Position numbers and translations under genes: made by a program. Shown here piece after piece: positions 1-13,800 of a DNA stretch of 64,000 nt. Position 1 is the first letter of the stretch. Each line of letters opens with the position of its first letter. Origin of the DNA: Climacteris rufus (Eukaryota > Chordata > Aves > Passeriformes > Climacteridae); NCBI GenBank assembly GCA_013398175.1, contig VZRZ01001922.1:624140-688139 (forward strand), read 5' to 3'. The notes under the pieces are model-generated. The model saw only the letters and a list, made by a program, of their open reading frames with translations, did not search any database and was not told the origin of the DNA.

Positions 1-1071
1 CACCTTGGGCTGAGGTTGATAAAGAGGCACAAGGCTTCACTGGCAGAAAGCTTTGGCCATGTGCTGTAAACTATTATAAATATTACATGGTGTAGCTGAG
101 GAGCCTACACTCCCAATGTAATCTAGTGTGGCTCAAACACTGAAGAACCACTCCATAAAAATGGCACTTCTCTGTTCTGCACATCTGTTTCTTGCATGTA
201 TTTTAAGAGTCAGATCTGCTTAAATAACATTTAAATGAAGGTTTTACTGTGGGGTTGGGTTTTTTTTTTTTTAAGAAAAAAACATCTGCAGAGCTCTGCA
301 GAGCCAATTCTACTTGGAAAGAGAGCTTGCTCGTCTTCAGCATGACTTTTAACTGCAAGATCATTGTTGCTCTCCTTTATTTCTATTTGTGTGTGCAGTG
401 GAGATGTGAGGTCGGAGGGAAATGCCTTGGACTGGTGCAGGGCTGAAGAGAAGGGCCAAAGTTGCAGCTGGGATCCTGTGAACTGATGTTAGTTGGTGTG
501 GACACAGTTTATTTCAGAGTATTCCCGAAGGAACTTCCTTCCCTGCTAAAATCCTGCCATCTTCTGCTGCTCAGCAATGCCAGGAACCAGCTATACCCTA
601 CATAGAGCTGTCCCTCTGACCATGTGCTGCTGGCTGGGAGAACTTTTGCTACTCCAGTGCCACCATTATGTTAACAGAACCCTCAGGGAACTGGCAGCAG
701 CCCTGCTGATGCAATGCTGGGGTCCTCCTGCATTGATACACATGGAATTAAAAGCCTCCAAGGAAGTATATCAGTGCACAGTGCTCCACTGGAGTACCTC
801 CAGGACTTTGTGCTGACCTTCTTATCAGCAATCCAGCTGAGCCCACATCTCTTCTCCCCTACCTCTGGGGGATCCCTTTCTCACCTTGGTCATTCTGTGT
901 TTCTCAGCCTCTGGGGCTGGCTGGCTGCATTGCTGTTGAGGGCAACCTTGGCTACCCCCACTGGTGGGAGATAGTCCCACTCTTCAGAGCCTTCTGGGCA
1001 GAAAGCAGTTGCTGGTTTGACTCCCAGTGACCTTCCTTTCCCTCCCCTGGCTGTGGCCTGGCTGTCTGTAC
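1..1071. other. Intergenic, nothing recognised
   Basis: AT-rich DNA with a T-run near 261. Short frames only; no repeat family, splice pattern or gene that I can support. Confidence 0.6.
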
Positions 1072-1157
1072 CGCGAGGCTCACGCCACGACCGGCTTCCA
1101 ATGCGCTGCCGCGATGGGAACTCGGGCCGCAGGAACAAACTGACCGTCCCGCGCCCG
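1072..1157. other. Very small CpG-dense patch
   Basis: I count 14 CpG dinucleotides in 86 bp (ccgcgagg through gtcccgcgcccgg), against almost none in the flanking kilobase to the left. A few more follow to about 1340 (accgagag, ggcggg, ttcggg, ccgtacg). It could be a tiny CpG island marking an unannotated promoter or first exon, or a fragment of one. Both strands are open across it but no known protein is recognisable. Confidence 0.5.
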
Positions 1158-3504
1158 GTGGCTGAGCCACCACATCAGCTGGAGTCTAGCTCCTTATTAC
1201 ATCCAGATGCACAAACAATTTGCCTGCCAAGAGTAAGGCTTGGTGCTTCATGAAACCCTATCACCGAGAGGGATTAGTGGCGGGACTGCCAGGAGCAGCT
1301 TTCGGGAAAGGCATCAGGAGGGGGGGAAGCCTCCGTACGTGTGGTACAGCCACCTTGGGAGATGGGCTTGCTTCTGGAAACCATCTTCCCACTCCGAGGT
1401 AATCACAAGCACAGAAGAAAAAAAACAAAGGAAGAAAGGAATCTTTGCTAGGTGGCTCCAGGTTATAAAGCAAAACTCCACAAATCTGTGCCCTCTCCAT
1501 AGTCTCACATCCACGACTCTTCATTTCTGTTCTTGGTCCTCTACTGTGCAACTTGTATCATTCTGGCTGCACAACTCTGGGCAGTTCCTTTTCTTCTAGA
1601 GCAGCACAAGTCTTCTCCCATGGATCCTGTTTTACAGTCCACTGTGCTTCTCACTTTGCTGCAAACCTTCCTGCTTAGTCTACCTGTTACTATAGTGGCA
1701 GCTCAACTTAAAATTTAGAAAATGTTAATTAAATTTATAGTGTTAACTACCTGAAAAAAAGATGTAATTGCACTTGTCTGAGGAAAACTGTTGGGCATTT
1801 CAGCTTGAGGCTTAAAAGGCTTTGGGACAGAATCTAAAGTTGTGTTCTCTGCACAAAGGGACTGTCATTTGTGCAAAGTTTTGCACACATGTAGCCCATA
1901 TTGTGTGTGTTGCACCATGAATGAGAATCTGTGAAACAGAATCCTTATTTCTGAATTTACTTATGGAACTGTAGAGATTCAACCACCAAAACTGTTGGAA
2001 GTCCAGGCCTGGATCCCCATTTTGCTTGCAAATGAATAACAGCAGAACCCAGAGTTCAGATATGAATGTGACCAGTTTTCAGAATATTTAAAAAGGGAAT
2101 CTGAATTCTGGAGACTAAAATTACTTCCATGCTAGTTAAATCTAAGGCTTTCTAGAGACCATTATCTGTGCAAGAGCTTCCTTTTTCAGCAAAATAAGCT
2201 GTTCTTTCTTATTCCAGGCAAATGATCTGTTAAATCTTTAGGCTGGGTTTTCTGTCTGGTTTCTGGCCTCAAGGGGACAGACAGTAACTGTCACATAAAG
2301 ACAACACGGTGTCTTCAGTGGATTAAGTACATCAAAGACTGTCAGTGCCACAGCATTAACTGTTTCTTAAAAGTCTAGGAAGAAAAAGTATCCTAGGTAG
2401 TACAAATCAGATACAAAAATCTACCTGCTGAATTAGCACAGCAGAGATCAGAGGGATAAAGTACATATATCTTTGAGATGCAGCATAGGAAAAATGCCAT
2501 AAATGTTTAAGTGTTTATAGTTTAAAAATATACTTAATGTTAGGAGTCTGAAGCAACATATGAAGTGACATACAGTGCCTGCCACAGGCTTTTAGCCCTG
2601 TAAAACTCTTTGGAGGAGAAGGCATGAAGACTTGATAGACTGGGGACAAATAATGTGATTTCAGGACCTCTTGCCTCATGTTCATAGATTCAGGTCCATA
2701 GTGCACTTAATGGCAGTCAGGTACTGCCCTCTGAGCATAAACATTTCCTGTTTAACATCTTGTAGCACCATTTCTTGCAGCTCTGAGTCACGAGAGATGA
2801 TGGACCTCTGGCTCAGCACTGCAGGGCCTGTGTCCCCACCACGCTGCCTGCCTGGCCCCTCTGCAGCCAAAGAGCTTCATCCACCCTGAAACACCTCAGC
2901 CTGGGGCTCCATCTCCTTCATCACTCACACTGGGCTGCTTTGACCTCTGAATGGTTACTCTGTGTAGTCACAAGAAAACTCACTTATTCAGATAGCTGGT
3001 TTCAGGGTGATTGAATTAATTTGGGTATTTCCTCATTCTTGCCTCTGAAGCTGATCACACAAAGATTATCTTCAGTGCTTCCTGCATCGGAAATACCGCT
3101 ATCGACACTTCATTCCATTTGCAGTGTCCTTTTCTTTATATTTGTTTCATAAAGTACCAGACTCATTCACAGGGCTATTAATTAGCACTGAATTCAGTAA
3201 TTTTGGATCATTTTGGATGATTATCATCCTAAGAGTGGAATATGATCTGGTGCAGGAACTTGCTTTTATTTAGGTCCTTGGGGAGAAAAAAGTGCTTAGT
3301 GGGGAAAAGTCAGCAGTAAACTGAAGGGAATAAAATTTGACCTTTCTTGACAAACTGTCTGAGTTTTCATGGCTTTCTCATGTCTTCATGCTGTGAGTAA
3401 TGCAAGGAATGCTGCAGGCAGAATGTCTGCAAACTCTGATATTAAAAATAAAAACTTTATATAAGCCAGTTGCAGTTTCCTCTGTCCACTTTTAGTTTGC
3501 TCAT

Positions 3505-3525
3505 TCTCTCTCTCTCTCTCTCTCT
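3505..3525 (+). repeat. (TC)n microsatellite
   Basis: About ten uninterrupted TC units, followed by a pyrimidine-rich stretch. Ordinary simple repeat in intergenic DNA. Confidence 0.95.
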
Positions 3526-6500
3526 TTCTTTAAATTTTTTGTCTTTTTATCTCATTACAAGAAAGCAAATTCTGGAGGTTATTCCCACATGAAACACTTC
3601 CCCACATGGGTCTGTCAATGCTGCCAAGTCACAGACATAACATCCCACTGCTCCTAAGAGTTGCATGAACACTCACTGATACAAGTTTATCAAGCTTCTC
3701 CAGTCTTATCAAAAAGTACGTTTTCATTTAACTTCTCACAGAAGTTGTCAGCTACAAAAACCTGAAAAGCCCTTTCAGCTGACCAAGGGAGAATTTTTGA
3801 GTATCTCCTGCCATCTTGTGGGATAGAGGAGAACATTCACTTTGCTTATTGATCTGAGATGTCAAAGCTTTCCTTGTGGACCCCCACTGACTGGTGAGCA
3901 AATGAGACACTGCACATGGCAGCACCCCTTCTTCTGCAGGAACAGTTTTAGGGGAACCTGGTGACCTTAATAGGACTTCAGTAAGTCTCTCCCAGTATGT
4001 CTGTGGCCAGGATAGCCATTTATAGATTTGTTATCCAGTCATTGTTAGAGGAAAGAATCAAAGTATGTGGGGGCTTCTCTTGCTGTCACTCATCTTGGGG
4101 GATGCCCATGGTGCCAGCTGGGCAAAATCTGCAGCAGTATCACCTCTACATCCAGGAGAGCTGCCAGAGAGGTCAAGAAACCGAGTGTGGGTTTGGAAAC
4201 CAAGGACTCCTGCCTGCAACCCCAGCTAACCCCAGCTAAGGCTGTGTTGGTGGCCTCAGGCATGGCTCTCAGCACAGAGAAAGAAGCCAGTAATTTCTGG
4301 GTGATAATCCCGTATTTGTCCTTTCTTAAAACTTCCCACTGCAAGGAGCAGCAGAGTTGCTCTGTGTAAATAAAGTGACTGGCAGTACGTGAACCACACA
4401 GTCCTACTGAGCTGGTTGGTTGTGCAACAGCTAAAGCACAGCAAGGTTTGGATACCAGAGGCTGACCCAGGTAAATGCTCCTACCTTTTAACAGTGGGAC
4501 TGCAAAAACACCACTGTGGCTTGCTGTGACTCCTGAGTGAATGGCAACAATATCTTCAGTGTGAGTAGTTTGTTTTCACACCCATGCACACCATCAGCCA
4601 GCCTGCTGGTCTCACTAGCTAAAGACAGCTGAAATAGTGTGTGCCTTTGTTTGCTTCACGCTGCTTTGGCTGAGCTCTTCTGCAGATTTTGGAATCGCTT
4701 TGGGGTGATTGATTCTGCCATGTGAAAAACGTTCCTTTCATATGTTCATCTTGTTTTTGAATTTGCTCTGTTTGAAACCACAGTCAGGCTAAATAGAGAG
4801 AGTGAGAGACTGAGGATGTCAGTGAGTCCTCGCCAGGAAGAGGCTTTGGCAGATCAGGGGTCAGGACTCTTTTCAAGTAGGTATCACTGGTGGTCTCTGA
4901 CAGCTGGGAAGCCATGAGGTCTTGCTTGCCATTCCAGGCTTTGGAGGGGATTATGCTGGTGGACGTAGATTTATCCATTAATTTTCCCATCTATTACCTT
5001 CCATCCCTGTTGTTCTCAGACATAGCATCCTTACTCTGCTAGTTCCTCTATCTCTCTCTTTAACCCACATTGCTCCCTACCCTTTGTCCTTTGCTAGCCC
5101 TCCAATTCTTATTATTCTCCATGGACCTCAAAGAGTCTTTGCCACTTCCATCCCAGATTAAATTGCCCAGGCACTTTCTCCTGATTTACTTCCCAGACCT
5201 CCTTTCCCATGTTCTTGATTCAGGTCCTGCCGTAGAATAAGATACATTCCTTCTCCATACTGACTGAGTAGCAGCAGGAGGGACAGACAAGCTGCCACCC
5301 TGCTTTTCCTTGCCCTTGCACCACTCAGGCCCAGAGATGCTGCAAACAGGGAGGTAGCACATGGAAAACACAGAAAACCCAGTTCTGCCACATGTAGGTC
5401 TGGGCTGTGAGTTTATGAAGATGGCATATAAACGTACAACACAGTAACACGAAGGATCTGTGAGATTTAGGCACGAGCAGTTGCTCTGTGGGGTTGCACA
5501 ACCTCAGCATGTAGAGGAGCTGTGTGAATGCATGATCAGGAGGAAATCCCAGCCATTAGATGAAGCCATTAAACAACTGTACTGAAGATGAACAGACTGC
5601 TGTCATTAGAAGGCTATTTGTATTTTGTGCAAACGTGGGCACATTTTCTGGGGAACACCAGCTCCAGGTCAAATTTAAACTCTCTTCTTCATAGGAAATG
5701 CTTCTTCCACTGTCCTCTAGTAAAAATAAAAAACAACTCTCCCCCACCCCCCTGAAGAAAACAACTATCAGCACTGTCATTTTTTAACATCAAAACAAAC
5801 TCTTACTCTTATTTTGGAAATGGATGGATAGTTTTGAAAGATCATTTCCAAATAATGGGGTACTAAGGCTAATTATTTCTAAATTAGTATGGGAACTTGC
5901 AGCCCAGTTGGTTTTGTTGACAAGTGCACAAGCAACTGAGATAGTTGCTCTGCACAGGTTTAAAAATAAGAAGTTCTGTTAACATTGCTTATTCAAAAAG
6001 CTGTCTATCTCCCTCAGAGCCTGCATTCATTACCCTGGTGAAGTAACTATGCAAATCCTTGCCACCTAACCTAGAGGAAATCTTTTCCTGTCACCCAGAC
6101 TTGCCAAATATGAAGACTTGCCTGTAGATTGCCTTATTTACAGGTAGTCTGTGTTAGATGGTCACATTATTATGAAGTTTAGGAAAAATACACTGAGGAA
6201 CTAGTGTCACTGTCCTGCAGTAGCCAGAGATGTCTGTCCCTTATTGGAGTATCTCTCACTACAGGGGTCTTGTGGCATATGTTGTCATGTTTTCACCCAT
6301 GGAAGCTGACAGGAATTAGAAATAGTTATGAGGCTAAGTGGTGCATATGCAGTTATTTCTTGAGCCTCATGTAAATTTAATCCTCCCTTTTGTTACATTG
6401 CACGTTGCCTGATAATGCCATGACTTTATACCTTGGGACAGCACAAAACCCTGGAATCAGTTTGGTAGCATCTGTCATTCCAACTGCTTACCTCTCCTCT

Positions 6501-9324
6501 GCACAGACATTTTGGGGGAGATGCAGGTGACATAACTAATAGTGAAAATAGTCCTAAAAGTTACAGTGTTTTTGAGTGCAGCATAGAAGACAATTCAAGT
6601 AAAAGAGAATCTAAAGCTGCATGAATTTCCTGAATTCAATTAGACTTTGATGACATATTTTTTAAAATGCTGAGAAATTAAAAGGCATCCCAGGAAAAAA
6701 AAATCGCAGTACTTTAACAGATCAAGATAATTAATGGTCTAGATATATGCAGAACTCTTTCCTGTCACCTCATGATGAGCAGTCTCTCGTCTTTTTTCTT
6801 CTTTTAGAAGAAGCTGCCAAGGTAACATATTAAACTATTGTAGCTTTGCAGAAGCATGAGCCTGAAATATTTGCTTAAAATAATGAAGATACATGACTCT
6901 GTTGATGGTATTGAATCTTTCATGCACAGATGCTAAAAGGGTCAGTTATTTTTCTGGCAAGTCTTGACAAAGAACAAGTTATAAACTTAATGACTTAATT
7001 TTGCTTTATATGCTAGCAATGTAGGTGCTTTATGGACAATTTGATATCAAATGCATAGTTTAGAGACAAAGAGGCTTTGAACCAAAATGCACACTCTCAG
7101 AGAGAGTCCTGATATTAACTGTTATTGATTAAAATAAATGTTCTCTCCCTTCCTTGGTTAGTTAGAAATTATCAAGGCTGTCTCTGATATGAGTAAGAAA
7201 TACATAAGGCTTGTTGAAAAAGACCAATAAGAGACGGAAGGGAATTTAATTTGTCAAGGTCTCCTTGCATGCTAATTAATATTCTGTATGAGTATAAGGA
7301 AAATATTCAAAATAGTTCAGATGTGTCGAGGGAAGGGTGTTTTGAGAATTTAACCTTGGTGCAAATACATTACCTTTTTTTTTTTTTAATTTCTTCACCT
7401 TTCGAAAGTATTTGTCTCTGTATGTTTTTTGTTGGTGTTGTTTTTTTTCTTGTGCATTACAAACACATTTGTTTGCTGTTTACATTAAACTGATTTGAAG
7501 CTCAAGGTGGCTGCCTAGTGGCAAAACATTTCCTTATCCCAGAGTGTGGTGAAGCTATAAACTAGGTTACTGAGGCCGTGGTGTAAACAAACACCTTCTG
7601 TCCTCAAAGGGGCTGTGTGGATGCCTTGTGGGCTGGTGTCCTCAGCTCACTCAGGGATCAGAGAGAAACCCTGAATCTTAGAGTTCCTCTGGAATTTTCA
7701 GGAATTAGATGTGTAGAAACTGCCCTCCTACTCAGAAGGGCCCATCCAGTGATGTTTGATAGCTAGGAGAAAAATAAAAAGATGATGATTTTGTAAAAAG
7801 AAATGTTTCTAATGCCTGAGCTTTGTAGTAGCCACACTGAAGAAAGTAAAAGATATTTCATTGGATAGAATCAAATATGTACATTGCTTAAGTTCCTGGT
7901 AGTATTTTAGCACTAGAATACAGCAACTAATAAAAACTGCACTGTCTATATCTCTGGCTCATAAAAACTGTTTAAAGGTTACTCTAAGGCTGGACAGGAC
8001 ACAGTAATTTTTGTTTCCCATTATACAACTCATTCTGCTATTACTGCCTAGTAAAGAAACTCCTTAGCAATAGGTCTGGAAAATTCTGATATTACTCACT
8101 TTACAGGCTTTTTAAGGAGATTTTTTTGTGTGGTGGCAGATGAGGTCACATCCGTGATGCACAACTATTGTTCTTACTTCTTCCAGCTCCCACTACCTGT
8201 AAATCATGCCCTGGGCTTTAACAGGATTGCAGCTTGTAAAAACAATTCACAAACACCAGGTGGAGAACATGACAAGGCAAAACAGGGAAGACAGAGACAC
8301 AAAGTATTATTAAAATGGACAACTATAATAACATGACAGCTTCTAGGGCTGTGATGAGTAGGCAGCGTCTGCCAAATGTGGCATGGGCCAGGAATGAAAA
8401 CTCAGAAAAGAAGGAGTATTAAGGAGGAAGAGGGCAGGAGGCAAGAATCTCAGGTGTGCTCACTGGAGATGAGGGAAGGAGGCCACTGTGGTTAACAATG
8501 AGACGCAGAGTCAGATTTTGTTCTTCAGTTTGCCTCTCGAGTGACCTTGGGAGAATAATTTAATTTGTTATACTTCATTTTCATACCCTTTTTCTGTCTC
8601 GTCCACTTAAATTTCAGGCATTTAGGGCTGGGTCTATGTACTTACAGAATAGAGGAGCTTATGAATTTATTGGAACTTATTGATGTGATATGAATAATGC
8701 ATTGCAATGATGCACCATCCTAATGACAGTTTACGCAGGTTCCCTTCTTTCTGCAGGGAAGGTTAAATAACCTCTGTGGCAGCGATGGCTCTTTCAATTT
8801 CTGTGCTTTGCCTAAAGCTGCTCACCCAGTTTATGACAGGCATGCAGTGCCTACCCAGCTTATAGGGTCAGACCAGTGCTTCCCAAATTAACTGAGCTGT
8901 CAGGTGTGGAAGAGTAAATAACTCCCTGGAAGCATGTGTGTTTAAATGCAAGGCATAGCCTTGTGATCCTTCATATGGAAAATCAGAGGACTGGTAAATT
9001 TCTGCCATAGGAAAAGCTTTTTCTTTGGCTAAAACTCCCATCAGAATTCCATGCCTCTTGGGGGCTTATGGGGCAGTCAGGGTTTAATGTCTGTCCCTTC
9101 CCTGCCTTCCTACACATGCTATGGCTGTCTTCACAAGTCTTAGCATAAACGTTTATTTTCTTCAACCCCAGGAGAAGGTAAAAAAGGGTCGGCTTTTGCT
9201 GATCCTTTGATGTGGGGCTGTGGAGCAATGACAGGGACAGCAGGTGAAGTGAGCATGTCAGTGTGCTCCTGACTGAAAAACCGCTGGAATCAGAGCAGAG
9301 GCAAAGCATTTGCATTAAAAATTT

Positions 9325-9361
9325 AAAAAAAAAAAAAAACAAAACAACAACAAACAAACAG
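9325..9361 (+). repeat. A-rich / (AAC)n simple repeat
   Basis: A run of 15 A followed by AAAAC, AAC and AAAC units. It could be a decayed poly(A) tail of a retrocopy, but the sequence to its left is not recognisable as one. Confidence 0.9.
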
Positions 9362-9479
9362 AGAATGACATGGTGAGAGGAGGCTAAATAAGGCTTTTTA
9401 TCTTCGATGGTACTCTGAGGCACCACGTGGGCCCTGCCACAGATGGGTTGTGTTAGTAACAAACTGGGTAGTTAATAAA

Positions 9480-10800
9480 TGCAGAGGAAAGGCAGGAGAA
9501 GGGCTGGCTGGGGTTTCTTTAGTATCTTCAGGTTTTGGTGGGAAGACCTGTGGCATCTCTGGGCTGGGGAGGGGAGCTGCAATTTATCTCAGCTGAGATG
9601 GCCCTGCTGGTGCTGTGAGCAGCCGGGCAGCCCCTGAAGCTCCTTGGTCAGGGCAGTGCTGTGGCCACCACGGGTGCTGAGTGCTTGCCTACAGCCTCCT
9701 GTGGGTGGTAGGCAAAGCAGCTGCCAGCAGGCTGGAGTCCTCTGCCTCCTCTGGGGAGGCTTTTGTTGTCTGTGTATGTGCTTGTCTTTCCCTATTTAAA
9801 AGCCATTAAAACGCCGTGGTGTGTTTTGGGTGGTGCAGCAGTAGGTCAGTGCTCACTCCTGCCTTGGGCTGGGCCCTGGTGTTTCAGGTGGAGGCCATTC
9901 TGTAGCACTTTGGGCAGTGTGGCCCACCTGGAGGTGCGGCCAGGCTCTCTGGCTGTCCCTGCTGGCAGCGGGGTGAGGGTGGCAGCCCTGCAGTCAGGCT
10001 GTGTGTCACTGGGAGCTCTGCACCTCTCTGCCCTGGACTGCCCTGGGAACAGGGCTCCAGAGGGGCCGCCGGAGGCACTGCTTGCTGGGGGAATCAGCCC
10101 AGTGATTCCTTACTGGCTTCCTCCCAGTGTGAGCTGCCTCCCTGCTGCAGGGATGCGATGTGTCCATGGGCTGCTCGTCGGGAATCCTGCCAGCTTGAGC
10201 TCCTGCTAGTGTTTAGGAGCTGGCCCTGTCAGAGAGGTGTTTCCCTGTGTGGAACAGCCCTGTGTGTAAAGAGGCAGGTGTCTCATGACCTGGCCTTTCA
10301 GAGGAATGGGGCAGAGCAGCATGAGGCAGCACATACCCTCCCTGTGCTCAGGGTGCAGCTCCTGGGGGCTCTCTGTGCTGCTGGCAACCTGCTTGGTGTG
10401 GCCTTACCGTAAGCAAAGTTCAAGTGCTTCAGTCTACACAAAGGGGTCTAAGACAGATGAGGGGAGACTGATGTGCTCTGTGACTCCAAGGTTGGCTGGT
10501 GCCCTGGCTTGGCCTGAGCAAACAGTCCTGGGCTGCTGCACCTGCGCCTTATTCCACTCCTCCACCCCACCACGAGCAGGAGCAAAGCCTCTTCCTCTGT
10601 GGCTGGTCATCCCTGGCCCTGAATGCTTGGAGTACCTGCCTGAGCACCACCAGAAGTTTGGCAGCCCCAGCTTTGGTCAAAACTGCTGCTCCCCTCCCAC
10701 CTGTTGGGCAACTCTGGCAGCTACTGGTGAGTACAGGAAATTGGAAAGAACAGACTACATAGATGCTGACCTAGGAGAGATTGCTAATAGTTAATATTTG
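9480..10800. other. GC-rich block without a recognisable gene
   Basis: Base composition changes from AT-rich to clearly GC-rich for about 1.3 kb and then back. Open frames of 148 codons (9763-10209, +) and 169 codons (10285-10794, +) fall here, but their composition looks like translated GC-rich noncoding DNA (runs of L, P, S, W, C) and I see no domain, signal peptide or splice structure. It may be a noncoding RNA exon or an unrecognised repeat. Confidence 0.35.
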
Positions 10801-13800
10801 ATGTCTTCAAAAGGCACTCTCTGGTGTAATTGAATTAATTTGCTCATGATGTAACTTTTTTTATTCAGCATATGCTTTTCAGGGCTATCAAGGGACAGTT
10901 AGCAAGTAGGTGTCTTCTTTAGGAGCTGAGAGTGAGGGACTCTATTTGTTTCCCTTTGAGAATGAGAGAAACTGCAGTTGTATTGTCTGAATCACAAAGC
11001 TTCCAGGAAAGCCCCAGCCTGCAACCTACAAAGATCATTAGTAAAGTTTTCTTTATTTCTGTGGGAAGAGAAGAGTGACTGGGCCAATTAGCAGTATTAT
11101 AAAGCAGCAGATTGTGTAGTGAGCACAGAGGAGCCCTGATAGCTGTGCTCCTTTCTAATGGCACATTAATGTTTTTAACTGTGGTTGCCAAGCTCAGCTG
11201 AGGGAAACCTGCTGATATCTTGCCCAGGTATAACTTCTGTGGATGCTCTGCAAAGCTCAGTGTTACTTATTAAAATATGAGATAGTGACTTTATTAATGT
11301 CATACTCCATCTGCCTATAGAAATGCAGTTATAGGATATGCCTTTATGATAGGCTGGTGTAAGTAACACAGTGCAAACTCATCCCCAAAGTTCCATATGT
11401 GTGCTGCTGGAGTGGAGCATTTAGGAAATGCAACTGTGAAGTTATAAAAATCTCCTACACATAATTGCTTCAAACTACATCCCACTGATAGACTGGTCCT
11501 GGAGGAAGTTAATTAGTGAGTCTTTGGCAATGTGCTCAGTTAAATTCTGGTTCTACATCCTTCTAGGTCAAAGTGGCTGGCTGCTATTACTAATTGTCTT
11601 CTAAAAACACTGGCATGTCTGAGGGCTCCTCAGACATGCATGTTGTGATTGCTCTACACCTTCACTGTGGGTATTTTTACACATTATCTGATTAGATTTC
11701 ACAGTCAGAGACGCAGCTGCACTTACCCACCTGGAAAAGCAGTGAGTGGGCTGAACTAATGCTGGGAAATATGAGGAATGATCTTTCTTGATTGGTTTAA
11801 TTCAAAAAACAAGACAAACAAACCCACAGGTTCCCCCCAAAGAAATGGCCTCAAGCCCTCAACATTGTTAGCAGCTGTGTGGTCTGACTTGCCTGAGCTT
11901 CTTAAACTGAAGGGGGAAGAAGTGCCTGAAACAGCAGAGTATCCAAGAACTACAGGACATTTAGAAAACACACATTTTAGATGAGTGGATGCTGTAGTAT
12001 GTACACTCTACATATGCATTCTAAAAGATATCTAGCAAGAGAATCTGAAAGGGGTGTGATCAGTGTAGAGTAAATCCAATGTATGATCTTGTTTTTCTGG
12101 TGTAGTCTGAAACTACACACTAGGCACACTATCCCTTGGCTCTACTGGTGTAGCAACATGTGGAGTGGAAAGCAGGCCTCCTGTACTAGCTGCACAAAGC
12201 AATTTTTGTCAGGTAAGTTTTCCATGGATGTGATCTGCTGATTTCCACTGGCTAAAAAGCATTAGCTCTGCAGTGGATATAGGCCAGATATTCACTGCTT
12301 CCCACAGATGAATGCCAGAGAGATGTCCTTGCCTTGGGCTTAGCTGAATTTCGTGAGACAAGTAACTTAGAATTTAGGAGAAGTTGGGTTTGGAAGGGAA
12401 TTGGCAGGGTACTGCAAGTCGTTGCCTTTGCAGAGAGCACAGCCTGCATCATCAGCATGGATGGGTGACAGACTGCAGGGAAGCACTTTCCTGACATTTC
12501 CAGTAAGGCTGTGGGAGCTAAGTAATTTAGTGAAGAAAATCTGCAATGTGGAAATTATGAAGATATGCTTGCACAGGTTTTGATGTTGCAAAGATAATGA
12601 AATAGGAAGCAAAGAGTAGAACAAAAAATGGTATAAATAGCTTTTGAAAGGTAGTTAAATTGTCTTTTGGAGATAGGAGATTAAACAGGTCAAGAGACAG
12701 TTCATGCAATGTTTAGCCAAGGTAAGTACTCACAGGTGCTACTTCCCTCAGCTTCTATGGGGTGATAGATATTCTCCTTAGAAGTATATGAGAAACAATT
12801 TTTCATGGAGTGCCTGTCTCAGAAATAGATTAGTGAGTCCAGGAAATTCTAGGTCTGACACTTGAACTTCCAAGAAGGTGTGACTAGAAGATTTGAAAAA
12901 CTCTGTATGGTTGAATAGACTTCCTTCATGAAACAATGAAAGGCACCCTGAAGTGGGAAGATACTCAGTGTCAGTTCTCTCTCTTTTGAATGACATTGTG
13001 TATTTTTTCCCTTCCCTTCATCACTGAGGTGAGAAACACATATAATGCTTGGCAAGAAAGGAAAGCATATGCATATGTCCCCAGACATGGCTAAATTAAG
13101 TGTTGTAAGGCATACTAAACTAGGGAGGGGCTAGGTGATAGCACATTTCCTAACAAGTTCTTCCCTTAAGGCATAAGGTAAGGCAACTGTGACTCTGCTG
13201 TTTCATCAGAATGTGCTTTGTAGGCTCTCACTGCATTTGGACAAAGTCTTGGCTTTTGGGAGCTTTAAAAAGCTTTAGTTTCAACATATTTTATTTCTAC
13301 CATTTGCCAAGAGGATTAATGACATGAGTGTTCCTGTCATGAATAATCCTTATGCCAGTTGTGTTCTGTGGGAACAGTGAAATACTTGGTGCATATATCA
13401 AAGTGCATTGGCTCTGCTCAGGTTGTGCCAATCACCCTAAGTGGGAAAGAGGCAGGAAGGTGTTGTCAGCTGCAGCTGATAGGTCATCTAGATGTTTGCT
13501 ACCAAGGCTGGATCAAGGTCATGATAATTCTTCTCATCTCAAACCAACAGATTACCTAAATCAGTTGCTGTTTGCTCCTCTGTGATTGAGATGTGAAAGC
13601 ATACACACATCTGAAAAAACTACCTCCTCACAGTGACATTGGGCTTGGAGGCCACAGGATTCATTTACTTCTGCTGTGGGGAAGAACAAGTGGAAGCTGG
13701 TCAGGTACTAACGAGTGCTTTCATGTGACTTATTCAAGTGTAACGTTGATTATTTATTGCAAATGATGGATTTGTAATCTAAAAGCAGAACTAGTTTAAA

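Larger units (their letters stand above)
1341..9479. other. Intergenic, no gene recognised
   Basis: About 8 kb with only short chance frames and simple repeats (3505-3525, 9325-9361, a T-run near 7375). In mammals the next gene upstream of XDH is SRD5A2 in the same orientation; I looked for its last exons here and saw none. Confidence 0.55.

Noticed and set aside
8983..9462. 159-codon minus-strand frame
   Set aside because: It runs through the A-rich simple repeat (giving a poly-Phe run) and shows no protein-like pattern.
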